Positions 26,501-34,909 are shown, numbered from the stretch's first letter. The stretch: DNA of 64,000 bases from Sphingomonas endophytica (GCF_001476895.1 NZ_LDTB01000053.1:17156-81155); one strand, 5' to 3'. The notes: generated by a model not told the origin, from the letters alone. Numbers and translations: made by a program.

Positions 26501-27199
26501 TTCGAGATAGCGGCTGCCATGTGTCGTCGAACCGCCCCAGCCGGTGCGACCCGTGGACAGGTCCGTTGCGAGCAGGAAGAAGCGGTCGCCTTCCGCAGAG
26601 CGCATGATGAACGGGTCGCGCAGGCCGCGCGTGCCGTCGCGCGACTCCAGGACCGGCTGCGCATCGTTCAGCGCCTTCCATTGCAGGGCATTGTTGCCGT
26701 CGGACAGCGCGAAGCGCAGCTTTTCGCCGTCGATCGTATTTCCACTGAAATAGACGAACATATAGGCGGACAGTGGAAGCGGGGTGGGGGGTGCGGCTCG
26801 TACGGTCACGTCGATCGGAACGGCGACCGGAGACCGGCCAGGTAACGATACGGTGGCGGTCAGACGCAGACGGCGGTCGGTCCTGCCGCGCGTGACCAAC
26901 CCTTTGCGCACGACGTCCGCGCCGCGCACCTTGTCGGTGTCGGAAATGACCGCCGGATCGGATGATCGCCATGTGATCCGCGCCTCTCCGATATTCGGAC
27001 CATCGGGCAGCCCCGGAATGGCCGAGGGATCGTCAGGGAGCGTCACGTTGCCGCGGATCGGGCCTTCAAATGCGGGATCCGAGCGCAGCGCCCGCGCGAT
27101 GGCATCGGTCAGCGGATCCGCGGGGGGGGCTGATCCGATCAGCACCGCCCCCACCACCGCAAGAGATACGATCTTCAAGGGACGCGGTGCGCGGTTCAT
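23594..27199 (-). CDS. Large exported enzyme with two GH43 domains
   Basis: 1201 residues from the ATG at 27199, chosen over 27232 because GGGAGAG precedes it and a signal peptide begins there. A Big-type/Ig-like stretch (about residues 45-130) is followed by a first five-bladed GH43 domain (about 140-480) with GLRDPFIM, TWAPEATYD and EVEGPTAF. A middle region with beta-rich and Ig-like parts follows. A second GH43 domain (about 850-1190) has ADPDIYRW, YWAPEMHEI, ENLAEGAFAL and GPGHGAF. Catalytic Asp/Asp/Glu candidates are present in both. GH43 enzymes remove arabinose or xylose, or cut arabinan. The 3' end abuts a transposase remnant, but the C-terminus MEVIVL looks natural. Confidence 0.82.
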   Translation of the reverse strand: MNRAPRPLKIVSLAVVGAVLIGSAPPADPLTDAIARALRSDPAFEGPIRGNVTLPDDPSAIPGLPDGPNIGEARITWRSSDPAVISDTDKVRGADVVRKGLVTRGRTDRRLRLTATVSLPGRSPVAVPIDVTVRAAPPTPLPLSAYMFVYFSGNTIDGEKLRFALSDGNNALQWKALNDAQPVLESRDGTRGLRDPFIMRSAEGDRFFLLATDLSTGRTGWGGSTTHGSRYLEIWESTDLIHWGRQRHVRVNLPDAGMTWAPEATYDPTIGAYVVYWTSTLYKDGAHTVEDGNGPQILRATTRDFRSFTDPVPWFKAADVPGAITAKGMIDATVLKDGDRYYRFTKISDARGCPSSDILAQVSPSLRADGASGAWRIIDRCIGRRAGTPEVEGPTAFRANPGDTSGFRYFLWVDDYGGVGYIPLATRSLEGKVAWTYPRRFALPQSPRHGTVMAITAAERDALIARWGRPGSDSPTLADRWVVGPVLRSPTRLPVPAGYVATWHVDGRALPDDVLTNNGAEPRTVRLKGTLRGPDGTTLTKHFTVRLLGASARRLEAYARVPTTIQDANQPTVARSVHLALTRSDGRMTPLNDDYGVMFARGDYVGVDRVSLRGVMDPSLFYFADGALGVIATRVDMSGTPDTASSATVVFRDDPTSANFTELGTLNLGTDDGVTRPRAVWDSDARRYLVSWIDRSGAPRWTTVADLARLEWRRTSFYPETGGRRAVIAAEGNVGAVRSGKVTTSDDDALPVDDATAAALTTRFDRIANTTATVAPRTVALREVGKLKTASVTLGYSDGSTATRAVDWDAVDLARLTRPGRYLVHGTVRQRRYPDIFAYNRADPDIYRWDKGGRVRYLFVATDDTDNDNVGSPHLPLRVANSIADLADDHGGRAREIDLLDRRNRHERTVEGRTIAGCYWAPEMHEIGGRLSILFAPCFNPRDDRSSEGGIWSTVESHIIQLRDGGDPANPADWSQPAAVRKADGTPLGRPEMPANISLDMSYFEVRGQGYYIWSQRYLPASGPLGDPLTWIAKVDPARPTRLAGPPSAIIAPETSVEENLAEGAFALIHDKRLTLVYSSSGVSPTYVVNGTSAPLDADLTRIDAWRKWSAPLQKSVPMPAGDRDYRRYEQGPGHGAFTTDEDGNPLYVYHTWGNGVGGDGRDTRVRRVHWAADGRPLLEMSPDEEVSPANRRVTMEVIVL

Positions 27200-27820
27200 C
27201 CAGACTCTCCCGGTCGCGGCAATGGCGAGCACGTCACCTCGTCGCTTCTCAAGCGCGCATTATGTACGACATTTGTCGTGCGGCAAGGTGCAAGTGAGTC
27301 AAAGAGGCTGCTGTTCACGCGGACGTCCGGTCAGATGGGCGAAAGTACGAGTGCTGTCGAAGTGATTGCGCGCCAGATGGGAAAAGTGAATAACGAAAAG
27401 TATGAAGAATAGCAGAGTGGCAGGAGAGTTGAACAGCCTGCGGGGAAAAATCCAAGGCGCAAGCTTAATTGAATTCGAGAAGCGGGTAGTTCGTGATTGA
27501 GAAGTTGGACGATTGCTTAAAGATCGTTGAGGATTTGCGATCGGGTTTGTGAAATGGCGGAAACGCGAGCACGATATTTGCAGTGGTCGGGGCAGTTCGC
27601 AGGGTAGGGGCATATCAGTGCACGCCAATCGTCGAAAATTTCATGATGCTGAACATTGACACAAAAAATTACAAGAATGACCTTTTGAATTATCAACTAC
27701 TTATGGCGTGCGAGATGTGGCGCGCCGCGGAAAGCCGTGATTGCTGTGTTGACATCTACGGCTCCGTTTTGATCTTTGTCTGACAAATGACTCGTAAAGA
27801 CGGTCGAAAAGGAGGGAAAA
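27200..27820. other. AT-richer intergenic region with divergent promoters
   Basis: 620 bases between the GH43 gene (leftward) and a TonB receptor (rightward), clearly richer in A and T than the flanks. Two TTGACA hexamers on the plus strand (27656-27661 and 27749-27754) are candidate -35 boxes for the receptor, but matching -10 boxes are weak. A 66-codon open frame at 27583-27783 has no recognisable content or ribosome site. Nothing else was recognised. Confidence 0.45.
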
Positions 27821-30724
27821 ATGAAGCATTTTGCGATGCTTGCGTCCACCGCTCTGGTCGCTTCGACGTCCGGCAATGCTTGCGCGAAGAATGCGGATTT
27901 TTCCTCCAGCGTTGAGTTCGAGACGCCAGCCGCCGCGCAATCCCGCAAGACGGATGACGTAAGTTCCTCTCGATCTGATATCGACCCTGCTGCGGAGGCA
28001 GCCGCCGAGGGGCCGGGGGCGCCATCTGGTCGGCCGCCCGAAGCAAGTGGGTCGGGCTCGTCTGAAGATATCATCGTCACCGGTCTTCTCAGGCGCAGTC
28101 TGGCGTCAGCCGCGCAAATCAAGCGGAATTCCGATGCGATCCTGGATGCGGTGGTGGCGCAGGACATCGGAAAACTACCGGATGACAGCGCGGCGGAGAC
28201 GCTGGCGCGTATTCCCGGCGTGCAGGTCGATCGGAACGCCGATCAGGTCACGCAGGTGATCGTCCGTGGTCTGCCGAACGTCGCGACCACCTATAACGGC
28301 CGCGAATTCTTCACCGCTGAATTGCGGCGCGCGCAGCTGCAGGATCTGCCCGCGCAGGCGCTCGCGGGGCTGGAGGTCTATAAGTCGGGTACTGCGGACC
28401 TCATCGAGCCCGGCCTGGCAGGCCTGGTGAACGTGCGGACGCGCCGGCCGCTGGACTTTAAGGGAATTGTCGTCGGCGGCGGTCTGCGCGGCGCCTATAA
28501 CGATCAGAGCAAGTTGTTCGACCCGAGCGGCAACATCCTGCTCTCCAATCGCTGGGACACGGGCATCGGCGAGATGGGGGCCCTGATCAACCTCACCTAC
28601 TCACGTCAACGATTCTACAACGCCACCCGCTTCAACAATACCTTCGTCACGGACTCGAGTCCGACATCCACGATCTCCCCGAACCCGGGGAAGGGCATTC
28701 GGTATCCCTATTCGGTGGGCCTCTACAATCCCGGCGGGAAGCGCTGGCTGCCGTCCGGAAACGTCGCATTGCAGTGGAAGCCCAACAGCGACCTCGAATT
28801 CTATGCGGAAGGTTACTTTCAGGGCTATCGCGCCAACAATTTCCTTGATCTCTGGGAGAACGACCTTCGAGCCGAGAACCCGGCCCTTTCCAACGTCGTG
28901 CTTGTCGATGGAACCAATTACGTCAAGAGCATGACGAAGAACGGCGGGGTACGGCAGCAGGCGTTCCGCTCCACGCATGAGGCGTACACGGACAGCTACC
29001 AAGTCGCTACCGGTGCGGTCTGGCACACCGGCAGGGCAACGCTGTCGACGGACTTCGCCTATACATCCAGTATTTTCAAATTCTTCGAGCACAGCCTCGA
29101 TTCCGCGCTGGCGTCGCCGCAAACCATCGATGTCGATTTCATGAGTTCCGGCGGTGCGTCCTTCAGTCTGCCCAACTTCAAGATCACCGATCCGTCGCAA
29201 TATATCTGGCGCGGGTATTTCGAGTCGCGGCTCTACGCAGCGGGCACCGGCTATCAATGGCGCGGCGATCTGGACCTTGATACCGATCCGCTGCCCCTGC
29301 TGCGGAGCCTCAAGGTCGGCTATCGGGTCACTACCCGAAAGGCCGAAAGATATTCCGGTAGCCGATATGCGAACACGGAGGCGCTCAAGGTGCCGCTCTC
29401 CGACCTGAGTATTGGAGAGTTGTCGCTGATCACGAACGGCTTTCGTGGAAACGCACAGGGATTTACGCAATACTTGAGCTATCCGTTTGCCGCCATCGAC
29501 GGTAACCAGAGCAAGTTGCGTCAGCTCTCGCGCGAGGGGCTGAGGCGACGGCTGGCGCTGGACCCGAACAATGCCGAGCTTGCGGCTGATCTGGCAGCGT
29601 GGACGTCCGAGGATGTTCAGGTCGTACCGGCAGCGCGATTCCTCGCCGAGGAAAAGACCTATGCGGCCTACATTTCCGGGAAATTCGGTTTCGATGTCGG
29701 ATCGATGCAGGTGGACGGGACCGCCGGCGTGCGCGCCATCATCACCAACGGGCAATATTCGGGAACGTCGCGTACGACCGTCAACGGCGTCACGACCGCG
29801 ACGCCGCAGACCTTGCGGCAGGATTACGTCGACGTGCTGCCGAGCATGAACATGCGGGTCAAGTTCACCGATGCGCTTCAACTGCGCCTCGGCTACACGC
29901 ACACCCGCACCCAGCCCGAATTCGGTGACCTCAACCCTGCCGTGACGATCACCCAGGCGACGGGTGCTACTACCGTAATGGGCCCCGCAGGGCCGGTCAG
30001 GGCGACCGGTGGAGGTGGTAATCCCGATCTGAAACCGCTGACGTCGAAAAACTACGACGCGAGCCTGGAATGGTACTTCAGCAAATCCGGGTCGGTCAGC
30101 GCCGCCATCTTCTATCGTGACCTGTTCGGCTTCATCAATAACTATGCCCGTTTCGTTCAAGATCCGACGTTTGGCTATATCAGGTTGAACCGCCCCGAGA
30201 ATTCCGGAGAAGGGCGAATTTCCGGCGCGGAGGTCGGTTTCCAGTCGTTTCTCGGCTTTCTGCCCGGTTTCCTCAAGGGTTTTGGCGTCCAGGGCAATGC
30301 CACTTACCTGAACGCGAAAACACGAAATCCGACGTTCGATGCAGCCGGCAACAGTTTCACCTACGGGCCGTTCCGTGAGCTCGCCGGCATTTCCCGTATC
30401 GCGTACAACGCCTCGGTGTTTTACGAGAAGGACGGGATCGTCACGCGCCTTTCCTATAACAAGCGTAGCTCGTACATCAGCGGCTATGGCGTCGATGTAA
30501 ACAACAAGGAATTCGCAAACCGCATCGCTGCCATCAGCAGGCTCGATTTCTCCTTTGGTTATGATATCACCAAGAATATTACGATCAGTGCGGATGCCAC
30601 CAATTTGCTGGCCAAGCCCTTTTCAAATTACTTCGCTGATTCCAACGGTTTTCGTTATACTCAGGACGTGCGCTACGAAGGCCGCTACTTCGGCCTGGGA
30701 TTTCGTTTCCGCTTTGGAGAGTAG
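27821..30724 (+). CDS. TonB-dependent outer membrane receptor
   Basis: 967 residues with a strong AGGAGG before the start. The N-terminus is a signal peptide, then a serine/alanine/glycine-rich linker to about residue 80. The plug begins EDIIVTGLLRRSLASA and has KLPDDSAAETLARIPGVQ, VIVRGLPN and LIEPGLAGLVNVRTRRPLD. The barrel ends FGLGFRFRFGE. The plug resembles the large sphingomonad/Caulobacter receptors used for sugars and oligosaccharides rather than siderophore receptors. It is divergent from the double-GH43 gene, consistent with uptake of arabinoside or xyloside fragments released by that enzyme. Confidence 0.9.
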   Translation: MKHFAMLASTALVASTSGNACAKNADFSSSVEFETPAAAQSRKTDDVSSSRSDIDPAAEAAAEGPGAPSGRPPEASGSGSSEDIIVTGLLRRSLASAAQIKRNSDAILDAVVAQDIGKLPDDSAAETLARIPGVQVDRNADQVTQVIVRGLPNVATTYNGREFFTAELRRAQLQDLPAQALAGLEVYKSGTADLIEPGLAGLVNVRTRRPLDFKGIVVGGGLRGAYNDQSKLFDPSGNILLSNRWDTGIGEMGALINLTYSRQRFYNATRFNNTFVTDSSPTSTISPNPGKGIRYPYSVGLYNPGGKRWLPSGNVALQWKPNSDLEFYAEGYFQGYRANNFLDLWENDLRAENPALSNVVLVDGTNYVKSMTKNGGVRQQAFRSTHEAYTDSYQVATGAVWHTGRATLSTDFAYTSSIFKFFEHSLDSALASPQTIDVDFMSSGGASFSLPNFKITDPSQYIWRGYFESRLYAAGTGYQWRGDLDLDTDPLPLLRSLKVGYRVTTRKAERYSGSRYANTEALKVPLSDLSIGELSLITNGFRGNAQGFTQYLSYPFAAIDGNQSKLRQLSREGLRRRLALDPNNAELAADLAAWTSEDVQVVPAARFLAEEKTYAAYISGKFGFDVGSMQVDGTAGVRAIITNGQYSGTSRTTVNGVTTATPQTLRQDYVDVLPSMNMRVKFTDALQLRLGYTHTRTQPEFGDLNPAVTITQATGATTVMGPAGPVRATGGGGNPDLKPLTSKNYDASLEWYFSKSGSVSAAIFYRDLFGFINNYARFVQDPTFGYIRLNRPENSGEGRISGAEVGFQSFLGFLPGFLKGFGVQGNATYLNAKTRNPTFDAAGNSFTYGPFRELAGISRIAYNASVFYEKDGIVTRLSYNKRSSYISGYGVDVNNKEFANRIAAISRLDFSFGYDITKNITISADATNLLAKPFSNYFADSNGFRYTQDVRYEGRYFGLGFRFRFGE

Positions 30725-30855
30725 GCTGTTGTGAGATCGGTGCGCTTGCGGACCTAGTATCCGGCATGAATGTCGCCTGCGGCCTGCTTGTCGCCTTCGG
30801 AGCCACGGCATCGTTGCGCGTGTGGACGGCACCGACGGGCCGCCCAGGCGGGCTC

Positions 30856-31872
30856 TCACGCGCGATAGCCGCCTTGCCGTTCAAGCATCCAGCCGGGGTA
30901 TTCCGCTGGCAGCTTCGTCACCGCATCGAGCGTTGCGAGATCGTCCGCGTCGAGCGACACCTGCGTTGCAGCGATGTTGTCGGCGAGCTGGTCCATGCGC
31001 TTGGCCCCGACGATAACGCTCGTCACCACCGGCTGGTGGAGCAGCCAGGCGAGCGCTACCTGCGCGACGGTGCAGCCCTTCGCCTCGGCGATGCGCCGCA
31101 TTTCGGGGATCACCACCGAACCGCGCGTGCGGTCGACCGGCGGAAAGTCGAAGGTCGCGCGCCGGCCGTCCACCGCCTTACCTTCTTCGTCATACTTGCC
31201 CGACAGATAGCCGCCGGCGAGCGGGCTCCACACCATCAGCCCGATCTTCTCGGAGCGGAGCATTGGCACGATTTCGCGCTCCAGATCGCGGCCGACCAGC
31301 GTGTAATAGGCCTGGAGCGACAGGATCGGCGCGAGCCGCCGCGCCTCCGCGATGCCGACCGCCTTCACCACCTGCCATGCCGCCCAGTTGGACAGGCCGA
31401 GATAGCGGACGTGACCGTGGCGGACGAGCGTGTCGAGCGCCTCCAGCGTCTCCTCGATCGGCGTCGCAGGATCGAAGCCGTGGATCTGATAGAGGTCGAT
31501 ATGGTCCAGCCCGAGCCGTTGCAGGCTCTGCTTGCACTGGCTGAGGATGTGGCCTCTCGAAGCGCCCCGCGCATTGGGGCCGTCACCCATTGGACCCAGC
31601 ACCTTGGTCGCGACCACGACATCGTCCCGGGAAACGCCGAGGTTCTTCAGCGACTGGCCGAGGATACGCTCGCTCTCGCCGCCGGCATAGACATTGGCGG
31701 TGTCGACGAAGTTGATGCCGGCGTCGAGCGCGGTCCTTACCAGCGCGTCGGCTTCGTCCTGTCGGAGCTGACCGATCTGCCCCCACATCCCCTCGTTGCC
31801 GCCGAAGGTCATGGTGCCGAGGCAGAGTTCGGATACGAACAGGCCGCTGTGGCCGAGCTGACGCATACGCAT
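30856..31872 (-). CDS. Aldo/keto reductase
   Basis: 338-residue TIM-barrel NADPH oxidoreductase. The catalytic tetrad can be placed: Asp and Tyr in FVDTANVYAGG, Lys in VVVATKV, His in YQIHGFDP. The cofactor-site pattern IVGAKRMDQLADN is near the C-terminus. Closest in style to the AKR group that includes YajO/Tas-like and aryl-aldehyde reductases. It is divergent from an AraC regulator across 151 bases holding a direct repeat, a common arrangement for a regulator and its aldehyde-responsive target. Substrate is an aldehyde or ketone, not further defined. It converges with the TonB receptor gene 131 bases away. Confidence 0.9.
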   Translation of the reverse strand: MRMRQLGHSGLFVSELCLGTMTFGGNEGMWGQIGQLRQDEADALVRTALDAGINFVDTANVYAGGESERILGQSLKNLGVSRDDVVVATKVLGPMGDGPNARGASRGHILSQCKQSLQRLGLDHIDLYQIHGFDPATPIEETLEALDTLVRHGHVRYLGLSNWAAWQVVKAVGIAEARRLAPILSLQAYYTLVGRDLEREIVPMLRSEKIGLMVWSPLAGGYLSGKYDEEGKAVDGRRATFDFPPVDRTRGSVVIPEMRRIAEAKGCTVAQVALAWLLHQPVVTSVIVGAKRMDQLADNIAATQVSLDADDLATLDAVTKLPAEYPGWMLERQGGYRA

Positions 31873-31939
31873 GGGGATCGTTCTCCTGATGGGATCGGAT
31901 TGAGGGGAGATAGGCGCCGAACGCGCGGCGTGGCGACGC

Positions 31940-31973
31940 CGATCCGATCAATGTCCTGCCCGATCCTATCAAT
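31940..31973. promoter_or_regulatory. Direct repeat, candidate AraC-family operator
   Basis: Two 13-base copies CGATCC(G/T)ATCAAT at 31940-31952 and 31961-31973, identical except for one base and 21 bases apart, which is two helical turns. They lie between the aldo/keto reductase and the AraC regulator, 50-85 bases from the regulator start. This spacing is classic for dimeric AraC-family activators. Confidence 0.6.
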
Positions 31974-32023
31974 ATGACCCGCTGTCCGTGCATCGGCGCG
32001 GATCAAGCGCTAGCTTGAAGCGG

Positions 32024-32920
32024 ATGACGACGCTGACCGACCTTGCCCCACTGATCGAGCGTCACTGGTTCGCATATGGCCGCGAGACGCCGATCGAAGG
32101 GTTGCTGATCACCCGCGCGGAGACGCCGAGCGGCATCATCCGCGCGGTCTATCGCCCCTCCTTCTGCCTCGTCGTGCAGGGCGCGAAGACGACGATGCTC
32201 GGCGAGACACGCTATCGCTACGCCGCCGGTCAGTGCCTGCTCGCCTCCGTCGACCTGCCGGTGACGGCGCGGATCACGCAGGCGACCCAAGAGGCGCCCT
32301 ATCTCGCGCTGTCGCTGGCGATCGATCCGGCGGTGGTAACCGAACTGCTCGCCGAATTGGCCGGGGCGCTGGCCGATGCGCCCGCCTTCGCCGCGCTGTC
32401 GACGGCCGATCACGATCCCGCGCTGTGCGATCCTCTCAAGCGGCTGCTCGACCTTCTCGATGCCCCCCGAGACGCGCAGGTGCTCGCGCCGCTCGTCCGG
32501 CGCGAGATCGTGTGGCGCCTGCTGGGCGGGGCGCTGGGACCGGCGCTGCGGCAGATCGGGCTCGCCGACACCCATGCCGCGCGGATCGGCCGCGCCACCG
32601 CCCACATCCGCGACCATTACGCGGAGACCTTGCGCGTGGCCGATCTGGCGGCGCTGGCCAGCATGAGTGTCCCCGGCTTCCATCGCCACTTCAAGACGGT
32701 GACGACCATGACGCCGGTGCAGTTCCAGAAGCAGGTGCGATTACAGGAGGCTCGCCGCCGGCTGATCGCCGCCGAGGAGGTCGCCCGCGTCGGCTTTGCG
32801 GTCGGCTACGAGAGCCTGTCGCAATTCAGCCGCGACTATCGCCGCCTGTTCGGGGCACCGCCGGGGCGGGATGCCGCGGCGATCCGTGCGCAACTCGCAC
32901 CGGAACCGGCATTACCGTGA
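32024..32920 (+). CDS. AraC-family transcriptional regulator
   Basis: 298 residues from the ATG at 32024. The N-terminal half is the AraC_N type cupin-like sensor domain (YRPSFCLVVQGAKTTMLG, about residues 42-59). The C-terminal half has two helix-turn-helix motifs, LRVADLAALASMSVPGFHRHFK and the second after RRRLIAAEEVARVGFAVGYESLSQFSRDYRRLFG. Regulators with this N-domain often control adjacent oxidoreductases, here the divergent aldo/keto reductase. The direct repeat at 31940-31973 is the likely binding site. Confidence 0.9.
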   Translation: MTTLTDLAPLIERHWFAYGRETPIEGLLITRAETPSGIIRAVYRPSFCLVVQGAKTTMLGETRYRYAAGQCLLASVDLPVTARITQATQEAPYLALSLAIDPAVVTELLAELAGALADAPAFAALSTADHDPALCDPLKRLLDLLDAPRDAQVLAPLVRREIVWRLLGGALGPALRQIGLADTHAARIGRATAHIRDHYAETLRVADLAALASMSVPGFHRHFKTVTTMTPVQFQKQVRLQEARRRLIAAEEVARVGFAVGYESLSQFSRDYRRLFGAPPGRDAAAIRAQLAPEPALP

Positions 32921-32922
32921 TG

Positions 32923-32937
32923 CTTGACTTCGTCAAG
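32923..32937. promoter_or_regulatory. Palindrome at the promoter of the MarR-GNAT gene
   Basis: Perfect inverted repeat CTTGAC-TTC-GTCAAG, 23 bases before the start codon. It contains a TTGAC that could be part of a -35 box. Position and symmetry suggest self-regulation by the MarR-like domain of the downstream protein; binding is inferred. Confidence 0.55.
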
Positions 32938-32960
32938 TAATTGGGGCCAGCAGGACGACC

Positions 32961-33878
32961 ATGGAAAACGCAGACGTCACAGCGGTCCGCCGGTTCAACC
33001 GCTTCTACACGCAGACTATCGGCGCACTGGACACGCGCTTCCTCGGCACCGACGCGAGCCTGCCCGAAGCGCGGCTGCTGTTCGAGATCGCGACACGCGA
33101 GCCCGTCACCGCCAGCGTGTTGCAGGACGTGCTGGGCATGGACGCGGGGTATCTCAGCCGTATGATCGCACGGTTCCAGGGGCGCGGCTGGGTCGTTCGC
33201 GCGGTGCGGGCGGATGATGCGCGCGCCCGGGACCTGCGGCTTACCGAGGCTGGACGCGACGCCTTCAGGATCGTCGACGAACGCCAGCGCGCGGCCGTCA
33301 GCGATCTTCTTGGCACGGTGGCCGGCACGAGCCGGCGCGACCTCGTCGAAGCGCTGACGCGCGCTCGCCTGTTGCTCGACCCGGCGTCAGGTGGAGCGTT
33401 CCATATCCGCTCGTTCCGCACGGGGGAACCGGCGCTGATCGCCGCCCGGCAATCGGTGCTCTACGCCGAGAGCCATGGCTGGGGACGCGAGCTTGAGGTG
33501 ATCGAGGGCGAGGTGATCGCGGCCTTCCTGCGCGACTTCGATCCCGCCCGCGAGCAATGCTGGGTCGCGGAGATCGACGGCGTGATGGCCGGCGCGGTGT
33601 TCGTCACCGATGAGGGTGACCGTCTCGCCCGCCTGCGCTTGCTCCACGTCGAACCGTTCGCGCGGCGGCGCGGGATCGGGGAGGCGCTGGTCGCGCGATG
33701 CGTCGGCTTCGCGCGCGAGGCCGGCTACACCGCGCTGACGCTGTGGACCCATAGCGTGCTGCAGTCCGCTCGCCGCATCTATGCCGCGCAGGGCTTCCGT
33801 TGTGTCGAGACGGCGATGCACGACCGGTTCGGTGTGCCCCTCCAGGGAGAGACGTGGCGGCTGGAACTGGCGGCATGA
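32961..33878 (+). CDS. MarR-type HTH domain fused to a GNAT acetyltransferase
   Basis: 305 residues. Residues 1-140 are a MarR-like winged helix (EPVTASVLQDVLGMDAGYLSRMIARF, then wing RADDARARDLRLT). Residues 150-305 are a GNAT fold with an acetyl-CoA loop at VEPFARRRGIGEALV (about 231-245) and the late IYAAQGFRC. This HTH-GNAT fusion is a recurring bacterial family thought to sense and acetylate a small molecule. The palindrome at 32923 supports direct DNA binding near its own promoter. Stop overlaps the next GNAT gene start (ATGA), so the pair is one operon. Confidence 0.88.
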   Translation: MENADVTAVRRFNRFYTQTIGALDTRFLGTDASLPEARLLFEIATREPVTASVLQDVLGMDAGYLSRMIARFQGRGWVVRAVRADDARARDLRLTEAGRDAFRIVDERQRAAVSDLLGTVAGTSRRDLVEALTRARLLLDPASGGAFHIRSFRTGEPALIAARQSVLYAESHGWGRELEVIEGEVIAAFLRDFDPAREQCWVAEIDGVMAGAVFVTDEGDRLARLRLLHVEPFARRRGIGEALVARCVGFAREAGYTALTLWTHSVLQSARRIYAAQGFRCVETAMHDRFGVPLQGETWRLELAA

Positions 33879-34432
33879 GCGGTGTCCTGACGATTCGCCG
33901 GGCCGTGGAAGAGGATATGGGCACGCTGCGCGACCTGATGACCCAGGCGATCGATCGCGGTCAGGCGGCGGTGCTGACACCCGCTCAAATCGTCGCGAGC
34001 CGCGCCGTGATGGGGCTGGATACGCAATTGGTGCGTGACGGCACCTATTTCATCGTCGAGGAAGACGGGGTGGCAGTCGGCTGTGGCGGATGGAGCCGGC
34101 GCGCGACGCTCTATGGCGGCGATCACAGCGCCGGGCTGCGCGACCCCGCACTGCTCGACCCTGCCCGCGACGCCGCCCGTATCCGCGCGATGTACACCCA
34201 CCCCGATCATGTCCGGCGCGGGATTGGCCGCATGGTGCTCGACCGGTGCGAGCAGGCGGCCGCGCAGGCGGGTTTCACGGCCGGCGAACTGATGAGCACC
34301 GCCAGCGGCGAGCGGCTCTACGCCGCGTGCGGCTATCGCCCGCTCGAACGTGCCGACGCGGATGTGGATGGCGTCATCGTGCCGCTGATCCGGATGCGGA
34401 AGGCCCTTCGCCCGATCGGAACCGGAGGGTGA
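33875..34432 (+). CDS. GNAT-family N-acetyltransferase
   Basis: 185 residues; the ATG at 33875 overlaps the previous stop by 4 bases. GNAT features include the beta-bulge region RIRAMYTHPDHVRRGIGRMVL with the Q/RxxGxG/A acetyl-CoA loop, followed by the late LYAACGYRPL. The substrate is unknown. Being cotranscribed with a MarR-GNAT protein suggests two acetyltransferases induced by the same signal. The N-terminal 30 residues (ITPAQIVASR-like segment) resemble the group acting on small amines or amino acids, but that is a weak indication. Confidence 0.85.
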   Translation: MSGVLTIRRAVEEDMGTLRDLMTQAIDRGQAAVLTPAQIVASRAVMGLDTQLVRDGTYFIVEEDGVAVGCGGWSRRATLYGGDHSAGLRDPALLDPARDAARIRAMYTHPDHVRRGIGRMVLDRCEQAAAQAGFTAGELMSTASGERLYAACGYRPLERADADVDGVIVPLIRMRKALRPIGTGG

Positions 34433-34468
34433 TCCACTGGCCTGCGCTTCCCTGCGGCGTGGGCGCAC

Positions 34469-34681
34469 GATAGGTTCCAGACCGGGCAGGCCCAACCCGG
34501 CGCCGATCACCCCGCCACCCGATGCCGCGCCGATCGCATTGCCGAGGTTGAACGCCCCGATGTTCATCGCGGAGGCGAGGTTCGGCGCGTCGGCCGCGGC
34601 ATCCATCACCCGCATCTGCAAGGGCGGCACGACCGCGAAGTTGGCGACGCGCCAGATCAGGATCGCGGCGGCAGCGGTGAA
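34469..34681 (-). pseudogene. Fragment of an MFS efflux permease
   Basis: On the minus strand about 71 codons read LIWRVANFAVVPPLQMRVMD, then DAPNLASAMNIGAFNLGNAIG and a glycine-rich helix. That is the well-conserved region near TM9-TM11 of DHA1-type MFS exporters (arabinose/drug efflux type, normally about 400 residues). Nothing of the rest is present on either side, and the flanking frame is not MFS-like. The fragment lies between the GNAT gene and the tRNA-Pro gene, so it marks a deletion or insertion scar. Confidence 0.6.
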
Positions 34682-34875
34682 CTGACGACAGGCCATGCGC
34701 AAACCCTCGACTACGACGCTCAGTCGGTCGGATATAAGGCGGGCGCGGTAAAAACTCCCGGTGCGTAATGAAATGGAGAGGGGTAGCGGCTGGCCCGCCA
34801 CCATGATCTTGCGCCGCCTATGATAGCTGCCGCCGCGCAGTTTCAAGTTCGGCAATCCCACGCCTTGGCCCCCGA

Positions 34876-34909
34876 TGGTTACAGCGATGGGTACAACCGT
34901 GGGTACAAC
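34876..34909. repeat. Three 12-base iterated repeats beside tRNA-Pro
   Basis: TGGTTACAGC (34876), TGGGTACAAC (34888) and TGGGTACAAC (34900) occur at an exact 12-base period, 51 bases from the 3' end of the tRNA-Pro gene. Such short iterated sites next to a tRNA 3' end resemble integrase or excisionase arm sites, but no integrase gene is present in the window. Confidence 0.45.

Noticed and set aside
27583..27783. A 66-codon open frame upstream of the second TonB receptor
   Set aside because: No ribosome site or similarity; it overlaps the likely promoter region of the receptor.
28601..30160. A 519-codon minus-strand frame inside the second TonB receptor
   Set aside because: Composition is that of an antisense frame; the receptor is intact and has signal peptide, plug and barrel end.
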